Below, in pieces: positions 10,901 through 23,089 of a DNA stretch of 64,000 bases. The position numbers were made by a program, and so were the translations under genes. The DNA lies in assembly GCA_037074615.1 (NCBI GenBank), contig CM073522.1, positions 26,720,962 to 26,784,961 of the forward strand, written 5' to 3'. The notes below the pieces were generated by a model that saw only the letters and a program-made list of their open reading frames with translations, was not told the origin of the DNA and made no database searches. Within the stretch, counting starts at the first letter, position 1. Each line of letters opens with the position of its first letter. Source of the DNA: Leucaena leucocephala (Eukaryota > Streptophyta > Magnoliopsida > Fabales > Fabaceae).

Positions 10901-12818
10901 CCCTTGTGTACCCAGACTTTGGTTAGTCTGCATCACACGTGATTAGACTAGTGATAGCTTGGGAGAGTCACTGGTGACTTGATAAGCACTTAGACAATGG
11001 GTTTGGTCGGCAGGATTATAAGGAGGAAATGGAAATTGAACCTCATGAGATAATATGATTGTTTATTTATTATATGGTTGTTTGCTTACATGTGTTGGAT
11101 ATATTGTATGGTTTTAAATTGTTTGTTCTACTTGGTGCCTCATAGGGGTGCTAATAGGTAAGATGGGTAGAATTTGCATTATTGAGACAATGTTTCACTC
11201 CGTTACTTTATCACTGTTTTACTTTTATTTGTCGCCTAGGAACCATTTCATGATGTTGATGACCTTTTGTTTGTTATGCTTTGGACTATTGCAATTTACG
11301 GGTATTTTACTAGTTTCCGATATTTGATTCTCAGATAATAAGTGGACTAGTCCCAAACCCCGAGGACGAAGTTTGGTTTAGTCTGGTGTTGGGTTAAGCT
11401 TGGATTGGACTAGACCAAAAGCAGCCTCCCCTAACACTAGCATGTTCCTAGACCAGACCATGGGTTTTCTGCCCAACCCATTCTAGTCTGGTCATTGTGC
11501 AGCCTAGTAGTGTATTATGAGTTATTTTGGTTAAGTAGTCTAGTCCAGTTTGGTTGTCTGACTATCGATCTTGCTTGGTGGGAAACTTGGTTATCATGAG
11601 GCTGGACAGACTAGATCGGATAGGACCAGGTTGTTGGTCTAGCTGACCCAGCCCCTGGCCTCCTCTTCCTTCATTTGGGTGTTTCGTTTTAGTCCTCGTG
11701 GTTTATGGGCTAAAAGTAAAGTCTAAAGGGGGAACCTGATTATTTTATCCATTTGTCTTTAGGCCTAATAACAATGAAACTAAACAATATCAACCTGAAT
11801 ATATGTAATAGAATTAATAGAAAAAGGACCAAATGACTTACCAATAAAGCAACTGTTAAACTATCAGCAGAAGGGAAGATGTCAACTAGACGTGAGGCTC
11901 CTGCCAATGAGGCTTCCAAAATTACATAGAATGTTACTGCCACCACTCTTGCTAACAACATCCCTCCTATGTCCAACCACACACAAGTTCAACATTAGTA
12001 CAGGAAACTAAGTTGTCAGTTCATCTTTCTTATTTTGTTGTAACAGAGCAATAGAAGAAAACTGAAGGCCATGAATACTGAAAGATTTAGAAAGGTCGAC
12101 TCTTGGATTCCATTTATGACATAAAATCTACAATAGGACCTCTACAATGTACCTAAAAAGATCAGTGGACAATGAGATTACTTGAGAACACTTGAATTTC
12201 ATTAGATGGTATTGGATATAAAATGATAGTTGCAACATACCCCAAAACTATATCAACAGAAAATAAATGAACCAAGATAAGATATTGGAATGCTAGTTGG
12301 TGTGACAAACCAAGTCTTAAACAAGTTCACTAACTCTCAAGTTTAGTTTGTTTCTACTTCTGAGAGTACAAGTCGTCATACATAGTATAACTTATGAACT
12401 TCACCCACCACTGACATATAAAGGAGTTTAGTATCCTGGAAGGCTGGGAAGATTCCTTGCATAGGCTAGTCACCTTAATCTCAAGTATTTTATAGCAGGA
12501 ACTAACATTGGAGAACCCTGCAGAGCCAAAGCCATGAACTTGCTAGTAGGTTGCCACTACTCTGTAAAATTACACTTGGATGACTTTGACACAACTTGTA
12601 TTCAATAGTAAATTTTCGACCTGTCAAACATTTCTTGTTCTTTTACTTTGTCGTTCTCCTTTGGTATCTTTCACTTGCCAAATTGATCTTTATGAGGACG
12701 TTGCAAATATATTGGCAGTAAACTGAAAGCATTAAACATTACTTAAATGTGTCACCAGTAAAGAAAACATAAACCTACAGATCAAAGAGGCATAATCCCT
12801 ACCTTGAGCACTTGGGTT
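10901..12818. other. non-coding interval with one candidate exon
   Basis: Apart from the candidate exon at 11842-11966 I see no coding signal. Short dispersed repeats of tagtctggt occur between 11330 and 11560. The whole interval is shared with copy B. Confidence 0.5.
11842..11966 (-). CDS. candidate internal exon, unidentified gene (copy A)
   Basis: On the minus strand a 125-bp open segment is bounded by an acceptor (ACATAG before 11966) and a consensus donor (GTAAGTCAT after 11842). It encodes a hydrophobic peptide including GMLLARVVAVTFYVILEAS and ends SADSLTVALL. I do not recognise the protein. In copy B the matching segment (44930-45057) has indels that break the frame. It may be an exon of the same ancestral gene as the candidate exon at 16435-16552, but their splice phases do not obviously join. 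Confidence 0.35.
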
Positions 12819-13146
12819 GGTCAATGAGGGCAATACAATGCGACCTTAATCTCAGTTGATGAGCAAAATGGAGTGAAAATGCACTTACCACTTACCCAAA
12901 AAGAATAAAAAACAAAAGTCACATGTTAAAAAGAGAGTCTGTAATTTGCCTACTAAGAGTGTGTTTGGAAAATAACATACCAGGTCAATGAGGGAAATAC
13001 AATGCAACCTTAATCTCAGTTGATATGCAAAATATGGAGTGAAAATGCCCCTAAATATACCCAAAAAGAATAAAAAACAAAAGTCACATGGCAAAAAGAG
13101 ATTCTGCAGTTTGCCCACTAAGAGTGTGTTTTGGAAGAAAACATGA
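12819..13146. repeat. two tandem copies of a 164-bp unit
   Basis: GGTCAATGAGGG recurs at 12819 and 12983, and the following sequence (ttaatctcagttga, then cccaaaaagaataaaa) repeats in parallel. The same pair is in copy B from about 45923, so the tandem arose before the segmental duplication. Confidence 0.8.
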
Positions 13147-14573
13147 GGTTGTAGGCAGAAAAAATTAAAATGGGTAATGGAGAAGACAGAGACCATGTAA
13201 TCTCAATTGGGCCTGCAAAATTCAAAAGTTGGAGATTAAAAATCTGAAGAGAGAGAGGCGTGAATCACAAGGAAGTCTACACAGCAAATAAAAAGAATAT
13301 CCGAAGCTATAAAACAAAGCTAGAAGAGTAATAAGGGTCCTTTGGTCCTTTGCAATTGTTACCAAGCTACTTTGGAATGACACCATTGGCTTGGGCAATT
13401 TCTACTGTTGGATTGGTGTACAAGAAGCTAAATAAATCGTTTCCCTTGGATCCATGATTAAAGGAGCCATTTATGCTTCCTCTTGCTAGAAATAATGTCT
13501 GCAATTAAATCACATCATCTAACCCCTACCATCCATTGACCCATACAAATATGTTACCACTTGTCCCATTTGTCTCTTACATTCCAAAATAAAATAAAAT
13601 CAATAGCCACAAATATAAAGTTCTCATGTTGGAAATTAGTTAAATAAATTGCCCATATAAACCCTATAATTCCAACAATAGCACTTTCAATTCTACACTC
13701 AGAAAATATAACATCAAACCCAATTTAGTAACAAGTCACCTAATAAAAAGTTCATGTTAAATGGGAAAAAAGATGGAAAATATATGACAAGACAATTCCC
13801 CCACACTTGGAATTTTACATTCCTAGACAAAACTCAAGAACGAAGATACAATGCAAATAGCAAAGTGGAAGAAATGACAAAAACCAAAGGGGACCAAACA
13901 TACTCAAAGGGAAACAAATGGAAATATAATGTCACAAGCAAAGGCAAACCAAGGTAATTCAACATCTTTCCTATCAAAGTAACTTCACATGAATCAAGTT
14001 TCTAAGCACCATGGCAATAGCTTTAGCAAGGTGAACTAAGCTAATAGTCCCTCACCAATGGCAAGTGCTTTTCTCCCTCACTCAGTGTCTAGGCTTGTGT
14101 TTACACTCTAATCCACCTTCTCTAATCCCCTTTCCATAAGCTTGGCTATTATCTAGGTTCTCCACCACTAAAAATCAAACGCTAAACATGGATCAAAAGG
14201 ACTAAAATTGGGTGGTAAAGTAAGCTTGGTTAAGAAACAAGTGGGTCAAAAGAAATGATATCAAATCACAAAGTTACTTCAGAAAATCAAGAGCCATTCA
14301 GGAAAATATAGGATAGAAAGAATATGCATACAATAAATTTAGGTAGGCTTTTATTGGTTGGTAAAGGACTTTTATTGGATGGTAAAGTAGGCTTGGTCAA
14401 GAAATAAGTGGAAAACAAAAGAAAGGATATCACATCACAAGGAGATACTTTAGAAAATCAAGAGCCATTGAGGAAAATGTAGGATAGAAAGAATATGCAT
14501 AAAATATATTTAAGACCTAGAATTCATGATCACTTAGTAAATGAAAGGGAAATATGCATAGACAACAATTCTA
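13147..14573. other. non-coding interval with a second imperfect tandem repeat
   Basis: No gene was seen. A unit of about 168 bp beginning ggtaaagtaagcttgg is repeated at about 14213 and 14381, with the shared core aatcaagagccatt. It is present in copy B as well. Confidence 0.55.
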
Positions 14574-14752
14574 CGCTCTCTCTTTTGTTTTGTTTGTTTC
14601 TTTTGCTTTTCTTGTTTTTCTTTTTCTTTTTCCCTTTTTGTTCCCTTTTTCAAGTTTTTTCAATTTCTTTTTTTAAACGCTTTTTCCTTCCTTTTCTTCT
14701 TTTTTTCCTATTTCTTTACTTCCCTTTTTTCCTTTGTTTTCCCCTCAACTAT
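14574..14752 (+). repeat. polypyrimidine tract, copy A
   Basis: An almost pure C/T run rich in TTTTC and TTTCC. It produces a long Phe-rich open frame with no meaning. The corresponding tract in B is at 47697-47880. Confidence 0.8.
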
Positions 14753-16434
14753 ATACATTCCTCTCGAATCAATCATATCCAATCAAAATGAGTAGGCCAT
14801 AAAACATAAATATGCATGTCTATCTATCCCATACATGAATATAAGACTCTCAACAATATAAATCACCTAAATAAGGTAGGAATATATTTATGTTTTTCTT
14901 GGCTATGGGTTCTGAAAGAAAAGATATAAAGCTCAAAGTGGTTAGGCAATGGATGCAGTAATGCATCAAAGGTAGGCTATTTGGATCTAGCTAGAAATAA
15001 AATGAATGCCTTTCGCATTTCCATGTCTAGCAAATGCAAATATATGGTCTCAAACAAGATGCAAGCCAAGTTCTAGAGTAAGGAAAGAGATAGGTGGGTA
15101 CACACATGAAATGAATATGAATAGGCCCAAAAACCTCACCAGGTCATGACTTCCTACTTTGGATTCACCTAAAACCAAAACAATTGCCATTTAGCTTTTC
15201 TACTCAACATACTACTAATCACATATCAATTTAAGAATGCATCCAAACCAAGGATTACCTTGTACTTGCAATTCTCACATTCAAAATAAATTATTTCAGA
15301 ACTTTTTTTATTTTTAAAATATCTAACTTTTTTCCATAACATAAAACAAAACAAGCACACAAAACTAAAACCTAGAAGTAAAATGGTGTAAATGCTCACC
15401 CCATACTTAAACATTGCATTGCCATCAATGCAAGCTCAACTCCTGAAATTGCTGCTCCTTTTTGTGTAGTTCCTACAGAATGTAAATATAAATTTATAAA
15501 ATTATATATTATTTTTGGAAATTAGATGCTCCACTTAGTCTATAGTTAGGATCCTGTTTACCCTTGTCACTTTGATGGATTAATATACATGCACGAGATT
15601 ATTTTTAATCATTAAATTAATTATTCCATTTAAATACTTAAGACTTACGGAATATGAATTCTTCAGATTCTGTGCCGAGACCCCCATGATTTTCGGGGCA
15701 TGACAGAATCCAGCCCAATCAAATGATAAACAACACAATATAAAAGTGTTAAAGAAAGTGTACAACTGGGACAAGCTAAGTGGCATCTTGAACAAGCAGC
15801 TCCTCCATGTTATGCATGGGATGTGCACGAGGTTAAGAGGGTAGCTATAGGTCAAAGTCTATAGAAGGGTTAAGTTGGGGGATGTGCAAGTCACTTTAGG
15901 GGTTCTATAAATTGTCCCATTTGGTTCAGCAAGGGGGAAGGAGAATTTGAAGAGAAGACTTGGCCCTTTGGGGAGTGGAGAGTGCCAACCTCTCGAATGT
16001 TTGGAAACCTTGTTCTGTTTTAGTGTGTAGTGTCATTGTGCTTTGTGTTTGTGTTGTGTTCTGTTTCTTAGCTTGTAACTGTTAGTAGTTTATGTATCTT
16101 GGTGTAAGAGGCATCCTTCCCTTGTAATCTGATCAGTTACGCGGTGAAATTATTATCAGTTTCTACTCTTTATTGTGTATATCTAGTTGTTAGTCTTGTT
16201 ATCAGTTCTATTTAGGGAGGGTCATAACAAAATCCCTCATAGAAAGACTTCAAAAGGCTAGCCCTGCCTTCTTAATCTTCACAAGACAAACATACTAAAT
16301 TTCTTGAAAATCAACAGGCAACTTTAAACGCATGTTGGATAAAGCACATGATGCTTTTTTCCTAAAAGTTAAACCATCTATAGAATTTTTATTTTAAACA
16401 TTTAGCACACTCGTTCCAAATAATACTTTCACAC
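14753..16434. other. non-coding interval
   Basis: No coding signal. The part 15443-15712 is absent from copy B and ends with TTTCGGGGCATGACA, which resembles a chromovirus LTR terminus, so it may be a small LTR-derived insertion. The segment 15890-16100 looks transcript-like but has no open frame. Confidence 0.4.
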
Positions 16435-16552
16435 CTGGCAAGTAGTAAATACGTCAAATTTTTGCCAGCAGCGCATTCAAGCAAATCACGAGCACCGCTG
16501 TTGAATATGTTTATAATTTGTACTATTACCACACTAGTAACAAAGGCAATTG
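16435..16552 (-). CDS. candidate internal exon, unidentified gene (copy A)
   Basis: On the minus strand a 118-bp open segment follows the acceptor TTGTTGCAG and precedes a GTGTGAAAG donor. It encodes a peptide ending SGARDLLECAAGKNLTYLLL, preceded by a hydrophobic stretch. The same exon with the same length is preserved in copy B (49415-49532), with few changes. I do not recognise the family. Conservation of length and frame in both copies is the main evidence. Confidence 0.4.
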
Positions 16553-18179
16553 CTGCAACAAAGAAATTTACCAATATATGGAGTAAGGTAATGTTTGGCA
16601 AATCATAATAAGGGTTCACTAAAATGAAACTATTATTACTTAGGTCTGTCTGCATATGATAATGTCTCGATGTCAAAACAGTGTCTAAAGCAGCCATAAT
16701 AGCAATCAAATAATATTATAAATATCCTTGATTATGTTTTTTAAACCTTTTAATGTGAATCTATATGTTGAATAGAACAAATGTTGATTCTTTTGTACAC
16801 AAACATCAAGAGACAAAAGGATCATGAAGCTGAGTGCTATCATTCCACCCCCACTTATGCATTATTTCACCAATATTTCACTTGTAGACATATATCAAAA
16901 ACAAAAATTACATAAATTTCTTTAGTCCCAAATGTGTGAATAAAATAGAGAAAAGCCATGTGATATATATAGTAATGACAAGAAAAATAGAAAAATTGGC
17001 CCTATGACCTCTTAAATTAATCGATGGCCCCACAGCAACATTTAATTCTATCATCATTAACAAGCATAATTTCCAATCCATAACAATACATAAACTGGAT
17101 CACAAAATCAAAACAACTTCATAACAGGATCCAAAATTCAGCGAAAAAATTATCACCTCCAATGGAGCCATTTTTTCTTTGAATAATCTTAATCCTCAGT
17201 TGACAAACTGGCAACCACAGCAAAACAAAATTTAACACCATATATAAAAATTTCACATCTATAAAATTGCATACAAATCACCAAGAATAAACAACCCATA
17301 AGTTATTAGAATAGAGATGGATTTCATGAACAGAATACACATATGAAATTTCTAATTAAGCAAGCAGTTAACCTTTGCTAATTAAAATAAGTAAGCAAGC
17401 ACTTAGATGTAAAGAAAATAAAATAACGTATGGTTCACATTAAAGATATATTTTAGGTTGCAAGTGCGAGACTGTGTTTTCTTCTGTATCACTCTCTAGT
17501 TTATGTTAAATACCCCCCAAACCTGAACATATGTACGAAGTCATCAATTCATCACATGGCAATCCAACTTTTTAACAAACTAGAGTCCACATTTCTTTAA
17601 CTAAAATAGAGAAACAGAATCAAATTTGAATAATAAATTGAACCAAAGTATATTTCCTTATACTGATACTAACAGGCAAACCAAAGCATTACAATCAGGA
17701 TCAAATTTGGATTATAAATTGAACCAAAGCAACATATGCCCTCGCACTCATGGTGAAAAGCTACATATCCTTTACACTCATGGTGACAATCAGGAATTTT
17801 TGAGACCAAACCACCTACCTCCAAGAGCTTGTAATAACAACAAATAAGACTCAATAAAATAAACATGATGTTTTTTAGCATAAAATATGTGACAAATGAT
17901 TTCCTCACACGTAGACTTTTGCATTCCTGGGCAAAACTCAAGATCAAAGATATGCAAATGGCAAGTTCAATAATCTGGCATAATACGATATGAACATGCA
18001 GCTTTAAATGCATGTTCAATAAAGCACATGTTGCATTTTCCATCCAGTAAAATCATCTGTAGCATTTTTATTGTACACATTTAGGACATTTGTTCCAAAG
18101 AATACTTTCACAATACATTTAAATTGATTAAACTACCAAATATTAATTAATTGATTAAAAAACCAGCATGCATACTTTG
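16553..18179. other. non-coding interval
   Basis: Shared with copy B. The segment 17620-17800 carries a direct repeat (ataaattgaaccaaag at two places about 80 bp apart) that gives a small open frame in both copies, but I see no evidence that it is a gene. Confidence 0.45.
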
Positions 18180-20614
18180 CATACTTTCTTCTGATTGACC
18201 CATAACTGAAAGCCTATCAACATATATAGTTTGAGCAAGAGGTTCAGATCCATTCAAATTCTCTAATGCATTCCATGCTTCCTCAGCATGCTCATATGCA
18301 ATCAATGCATATTCCTAAAATCAAAATAACTGGAGGATGATATTTGTACATCAATCAGACTATTTCTGCGATAATGCTGTGAACAAAACAAGATGATTGC
18401 AACTGCACAACTAGAATTGGCCAATTCTCTGCTCATCTAACTAAAATAAACATGATTCAAAATAAAACAACAGCAACAAAAATAATCTAAAAGAGGAAAG
18501 AAAAGATACAATTAAACAAAAGAAAACAACAACAAAAATAGAGCTTTGACCAAATTAAACCAAGAAAACGTCAAAGGGAGCAACTTGCATTCTATTGTAA
18601 TTTTACATGACTAAAAGGAAGGCATAAAATTACAATATTCCTACGATATCCTAGGAACAAATAAGAAGGCTCATTCAGAACTGAAAAGACACACTCAGAG
18701 AAGCCACAAAAAGGTTCAAACATGATTAGAAAGGGAAGTGGCTACCAGACATTGGAAGAAAAAAGAGCATCCCAATATCATAACCACAGTATGACACACG
18801 ATTTACATATCAAAAGAGGGAACAACAAGTGCTATAAAAAGGGTTCTTAAGATTTTGATAATTTCAAAGAAAGAGGATGGCTAAGTGAGTTTCAAAAGAG
18901 CTTCTTGACCTAGAACTCATTGTTTTCCCCACGTCTCTACTCTTAAAAAGCTATTTTCTATTGTTTATCCTGTTTCACCTCTCTAGCAGCATGAAGTGTA
19001 CATGGCTGGATGTAGAAGATGTACAGGAGGTAGAGAGAATCAAAGATAATGGCTGAGTGACTTTGATAGAGTAACGTAAAGCTCATTGTTCTCTCGGATC
19101 TTCATACCTTCTATGCCATTTTCTACAATTTATTTTGTTCTACACTATCTTGCTGCAACACCATCCTTGTAAGGTCAAGGATGCTGAGATTGAACATCAG
19201 TAACAAGCATACTGTTTCATATAAAAGAGACACATCAAATGGAAGTTCATAGCACTTTAAGCTCTCTATATTTGCTATTGACAGACTTCCGGATGTTGGA
19301 ACAAAAAGTGAACTTACCTTCGTTTCACATAAACCCATGTCAACTTTACTGTTTCAAACCTAAATTTCATGAGTTATATTCAAATAATAAGCTACTAAAT
19401 ACATTTTATCACCTAGGATTATCAAAAGCTACGATATAATCAGCAAGTTTTACAAACAGAGACAAACATTGCCAGTTTCAGGTCGTGCACAACTTTGTCG
19501 GTCCAGTTCTCTATTTACAACTCTAGATATGACATCCCTAAAAAGTACTACTCCTTAATATTTAAGTTACTAATGATAGAAACAAAATTGAAACCGAAAG
19601 CTTAACCAGCAGATACAGAAATTGCAAAAGAAAAGGCACAAACCACCGAGGTATACATGAATAGGCCAAACTATTTATGCAAAGAGCAGCTAGGAAAAAA
19701 CTCAAGGGGAAAGAGAACCCTTGGTGGCAAGGCAATGGAGTCAAAATCGGACCCAGAAAGCCCGTTGTTACGGTTGCCCGCTTGGCATCGACCCTGACAA
19801 AATCCTCGGCCTTTGGTTTATTAAGAGTAAAACTTCACTTATGTATACTGCCGTACCATAGGATCCCTTAAAGGAAAAGAACACACCACATGATTAACAA
19901 TGGATCATGTATGAAATAACTCATGCAAATAAGAAGTCCGCCGAAAATAATACACAATCCCAGTATCATAGCCAACAGACATGTTTATATGGCTATAATA
20001 TGCAAATCGGCATGTAAAACCCATTTAGCACGCTCAATTTATCCTCATCTTTAATAGCACATGATCTATTCGGGGCATCGAAATCGAATTAATTATCGAA
20101 CACAGATATACATCACTGAGTACAAACGCATGTGCCAACAACGCAGGGGAAGCAACAATCAAGCAAAGTGGATGATTCGACCGATAGACCAAGTGTGTGT
20201 GGAGCAGAGGTGACATTTAGAAGGGAATTCAATGTTAGGCATAATCCACAACAAGAGCCCAAAATGATCCAAAAATCGTAAGCTCGGTAATATAAACCAG
20301 TAACCTTGACTTTGCGAAGGTTAGTCACAGAAGGAGAACTTACTTTGCATGGAGGAGACATAGATATTATCTGCAAACTTCGCAGAGGGAAAGGATAACG
20401 GAGAGAATTTCTTGTCAGGATGTAGACTTCTCGTGATCCGATACAAATTTGATGATCAAAATTTTATTAACTTTGGTAGAGGAGCATGGGGAAACGCAGA
20501 AGCATCGTACTTGGCCCCGCCATCTTCATCCATCAAGTCACCGTCCTCCGGCTCGAAGTCCACCGGCTGTCGGTCGGAGCAACTCCCTGCATCAATCTTC
20601 GGCGCTCTCTCCAT
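18180..20614 (-). pseudogene. Y14/RBM8A-like exon junction complex protein, intron-containing pseudogene (copy A)
   Basis: Y14 is the RNA-binding subunit of the nuclear exon junction complex and pairs with Mago. On the minus strand an initial exon starts at ATG 20614 and reads VDFEPEDGDLMDEDGG and then APLPKL, the acidic N-terminus typical of Y14; it runs into a TGA at 20455. A short RRM exon (19359-19318, spliced at TTTAG and GTAAGT) encodes FETVKLTWVYVKR. The next exon (18314 to about 18180, acceptor TTTTAG) encodes EYALIAYEHAEEAWNALENL and NGSEPLAQTIYVDR, matching the second half of the RRM. The conserved middle region and the Arg/Ser-rich tail are missing. Introns are retained, so this arose by DNA duplication rather than retroposition. 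The identification is from motifs only. Confidence 0.65.
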
Positions 20615-20707
20615 GGGGGACGGAGAGAATCTGACGCTTCACTTCTGAATTGAAGCTTGTGCAAGGGATGAGCGAAGACTGAAGAAGCGCTTAAACTCGT
20701 TTAGGTA

Positions 20708-20815
20708 ATTAAAATGTCCAACGGAAACATTTTGCTCACCGAGATTAAAATGCCCAACGGCCGTAGTTTGTTCAACGAAATTAAAATGCCCAACGGAAAC
20801 ATTTGGTTCAGTGGT
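20708..20815 (-). repeat. three 36-bp tandem repeats upstream of the Y14 pseudogene
   Basis: ATTAAAATG starts at 20708, 20744 and 20780, an exact 36-bp period. Being a multiple of three, the unit gives an open minus-strand frame with three 12-residue repeats containing VGHFN (20639-20848). The repeats sit just upstream of the Y14 start, so they could be promoter or 5' UTR sequence. Copy B has the same array with an indel (from about 52745). Confidence 0.75.
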
Positions 20816-20848
20816 AAAATTTGACAAAACATTAAATTTGAATTTCAT

Positions 20849-23089
20849 TAAATTCCATCTGTAAATTTTAAAATAAGATTTCGGGATGATTAAAATATAC
20901 TATTGAACTCAAAGCTCGGTTTGAGTCTGAATTTTTTTATTGATTTTATTAGTTTATTAACATTAATTTTTAATTAATTAATAATAAGTTCATTATATTA
21001 CTATTTCTAACGAGCATTAATATTTGACTTTTATTAAAACTTAATTAAAATATTATATATATTGATATGTTTATGGGTCTTTGTTCACCACTCTTTTTGC
21101 ATATTTAATTTGGGAAGAAGTAACTTGTATTAATTTTTCCTCGAGTGTATATATAGTTTCATTCTTTGTATGGATGCTGAGTATATATGAGCCACATGTA
21201 AGTTGTTATAAATTACAAAATAGAGAATTAACAAAAGTTAAACATAATTAATAGATAGTTATATCTTTTAAATATTATGTCATATATTTAAATTAAACAC
21301 ATAAAAAATATTTTATTAAAAGGGACAGAATTATTTTTTGTGATCTTTATATCTTAGGAGGATTAATATCTAATTATAAAAATTTAATTTAAATAAAATA
21401 AATTATAGGACCAAATTTAAAATAAAAATAAATGATAAGGATATGGGTAAATTATCTCTTACAATAAAAATGGGAATATCTTTTATAAAACTATAAGGAA
21501 TTGACTGAATATGATAATTGAGCCCAAAAATCAAGAACTTCTCCATAGATATTTATAAAAGATCTTTTTCACTTATCTCTTTCCATCTAAAAAGATTAAA
21601 TAATTCAATCTGAAAAGTCAAAAACTCAAAAAAGATGTTTGTAAATATTTAAAAAAAATTGAAATTTATAATATATCACATTAAATATTTAAAATTTGAA
21701 TTAAATTTTAGGTTACTTGCGTTTATTTTGCATGTAAAACTAGATTATTTTATAAATAAAAATTGAGCAAATAAAGGTGAATAAATATCTTAAATTTGTT
21801 AATTCAGTAATTTTCAAATATTTTAATTTAAATTTAGATTAAGTTTGACATCAAAACTCATATACTTATCCATTCGTAAAACAAAAAATCACATTCTTAT
21901 TTTTTCTCTCTAAAAAAATATTCAAAATCAATATTTATTTACTACTTTTCTTTATATTATAAATAGGTATAAGTCATGAAGAAGAGTCACATAAATTTTC
22001 TACCCAAATAGATTTAGAATCTACACAGATACTTTCTGAAGTTAAAGACCTTCCATCCACTTTTCAAAGGTAAGATTTATTAATAGACCTTTTTTTAAGG
22101 TTTTTAATTATTAGAAATATGCATAGTTGAATGTAGGAATAAGAACTATGAAATTTTTTATCCGATTCTATATTTTTTTAATTAAATGTCTATATCAATT
22201 CTACATATATATTGAACTGATTTTTTTATTTGTTAAATTTTCTTTATATATTATTATTAGGATAAGATTTATTCAACACATAATCTTTCTATTTTGATCG
22301 AACTCATCTCAAGTGTATTTTGTCTTATTGTTCAATCTTTTCAAATGTAAAACTTGTCATACATACTGCTAGAGATAAAATCCTGTGAGACTTTAGGTAA
22401 ATGGTTCTAAGTCTGCAATTGATACTAATAACAAAATAATGATTTAAAATATTTTCATTAAAATAATATAAATTATAAAATTTAAGGTTAATAAAACTTT
22501 AGTCCTTTAAATTTAACTTCATTTTATTTTTAACTCTAAAATTTTAAACCATAAATTTAAAATGGTTTAATTTTTTATTAAATTAAAGAGACTAATATTT
22601 TAAACGAACAAAATTTTGGGGACATAAATATATGGTTTAAAATTTAAAAGGCCAAATATTATATTAACCCTAAAATTTACTAAAACCTTAAAAAGTGTTA
22701 TACTAGTTTAAAATACGTCTAATCTAATATATGTGTGTAAAAATGATATAGTATTAATAATATAATTATTAGAAATATAGATTAAAGAATAAGATTTTTA
22801 AAATATATATAATATATATTTACTAAAATAATTTTGTAGAATTTTTATAGAGATAAAATTTTCTAAAGATTATTCAACTTTTCTGTGTCATTAATTCAAT
22901 AAACATATCCCAAGTATGGTGTTGTGCACAAAATTTTTGGATGAATGTGTGTACATACGTAGATAGAACTTTGAATTGTTATTTATTTGCTCATAAGGTT
23001 ATGAACATGGAAGTGAAGGGTAATTATAGTCATAAACCTCTTAACCATTAACATGAAATTGAATTATTATATACTTACAAGCCCAAAGA
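20849..23089. other. AT-rich non-coding interval
   Basis: No gene found. This is the shared upstream region between the divergently oriented Y14 and MYB pseudogenes. Copy B has a shorter version interrupted by the Pack-type transposon. Confidence 0.5.

Noticed and set aside
14495..14791. Phe-rich open reading frame in the polypyrimidine tract (also 47684-47926)
   Set aside because: A low-complexity C/T run gives Phe, Leu and Pro codons by default; there are no domain features and it differs between copies by frame-changing indels.
19377..20325. Transposon insertion in copy A
   Set aside because: The 950-bp segment missing from B has no target duplication or terminal repeats, so a deletion in B is simpler.
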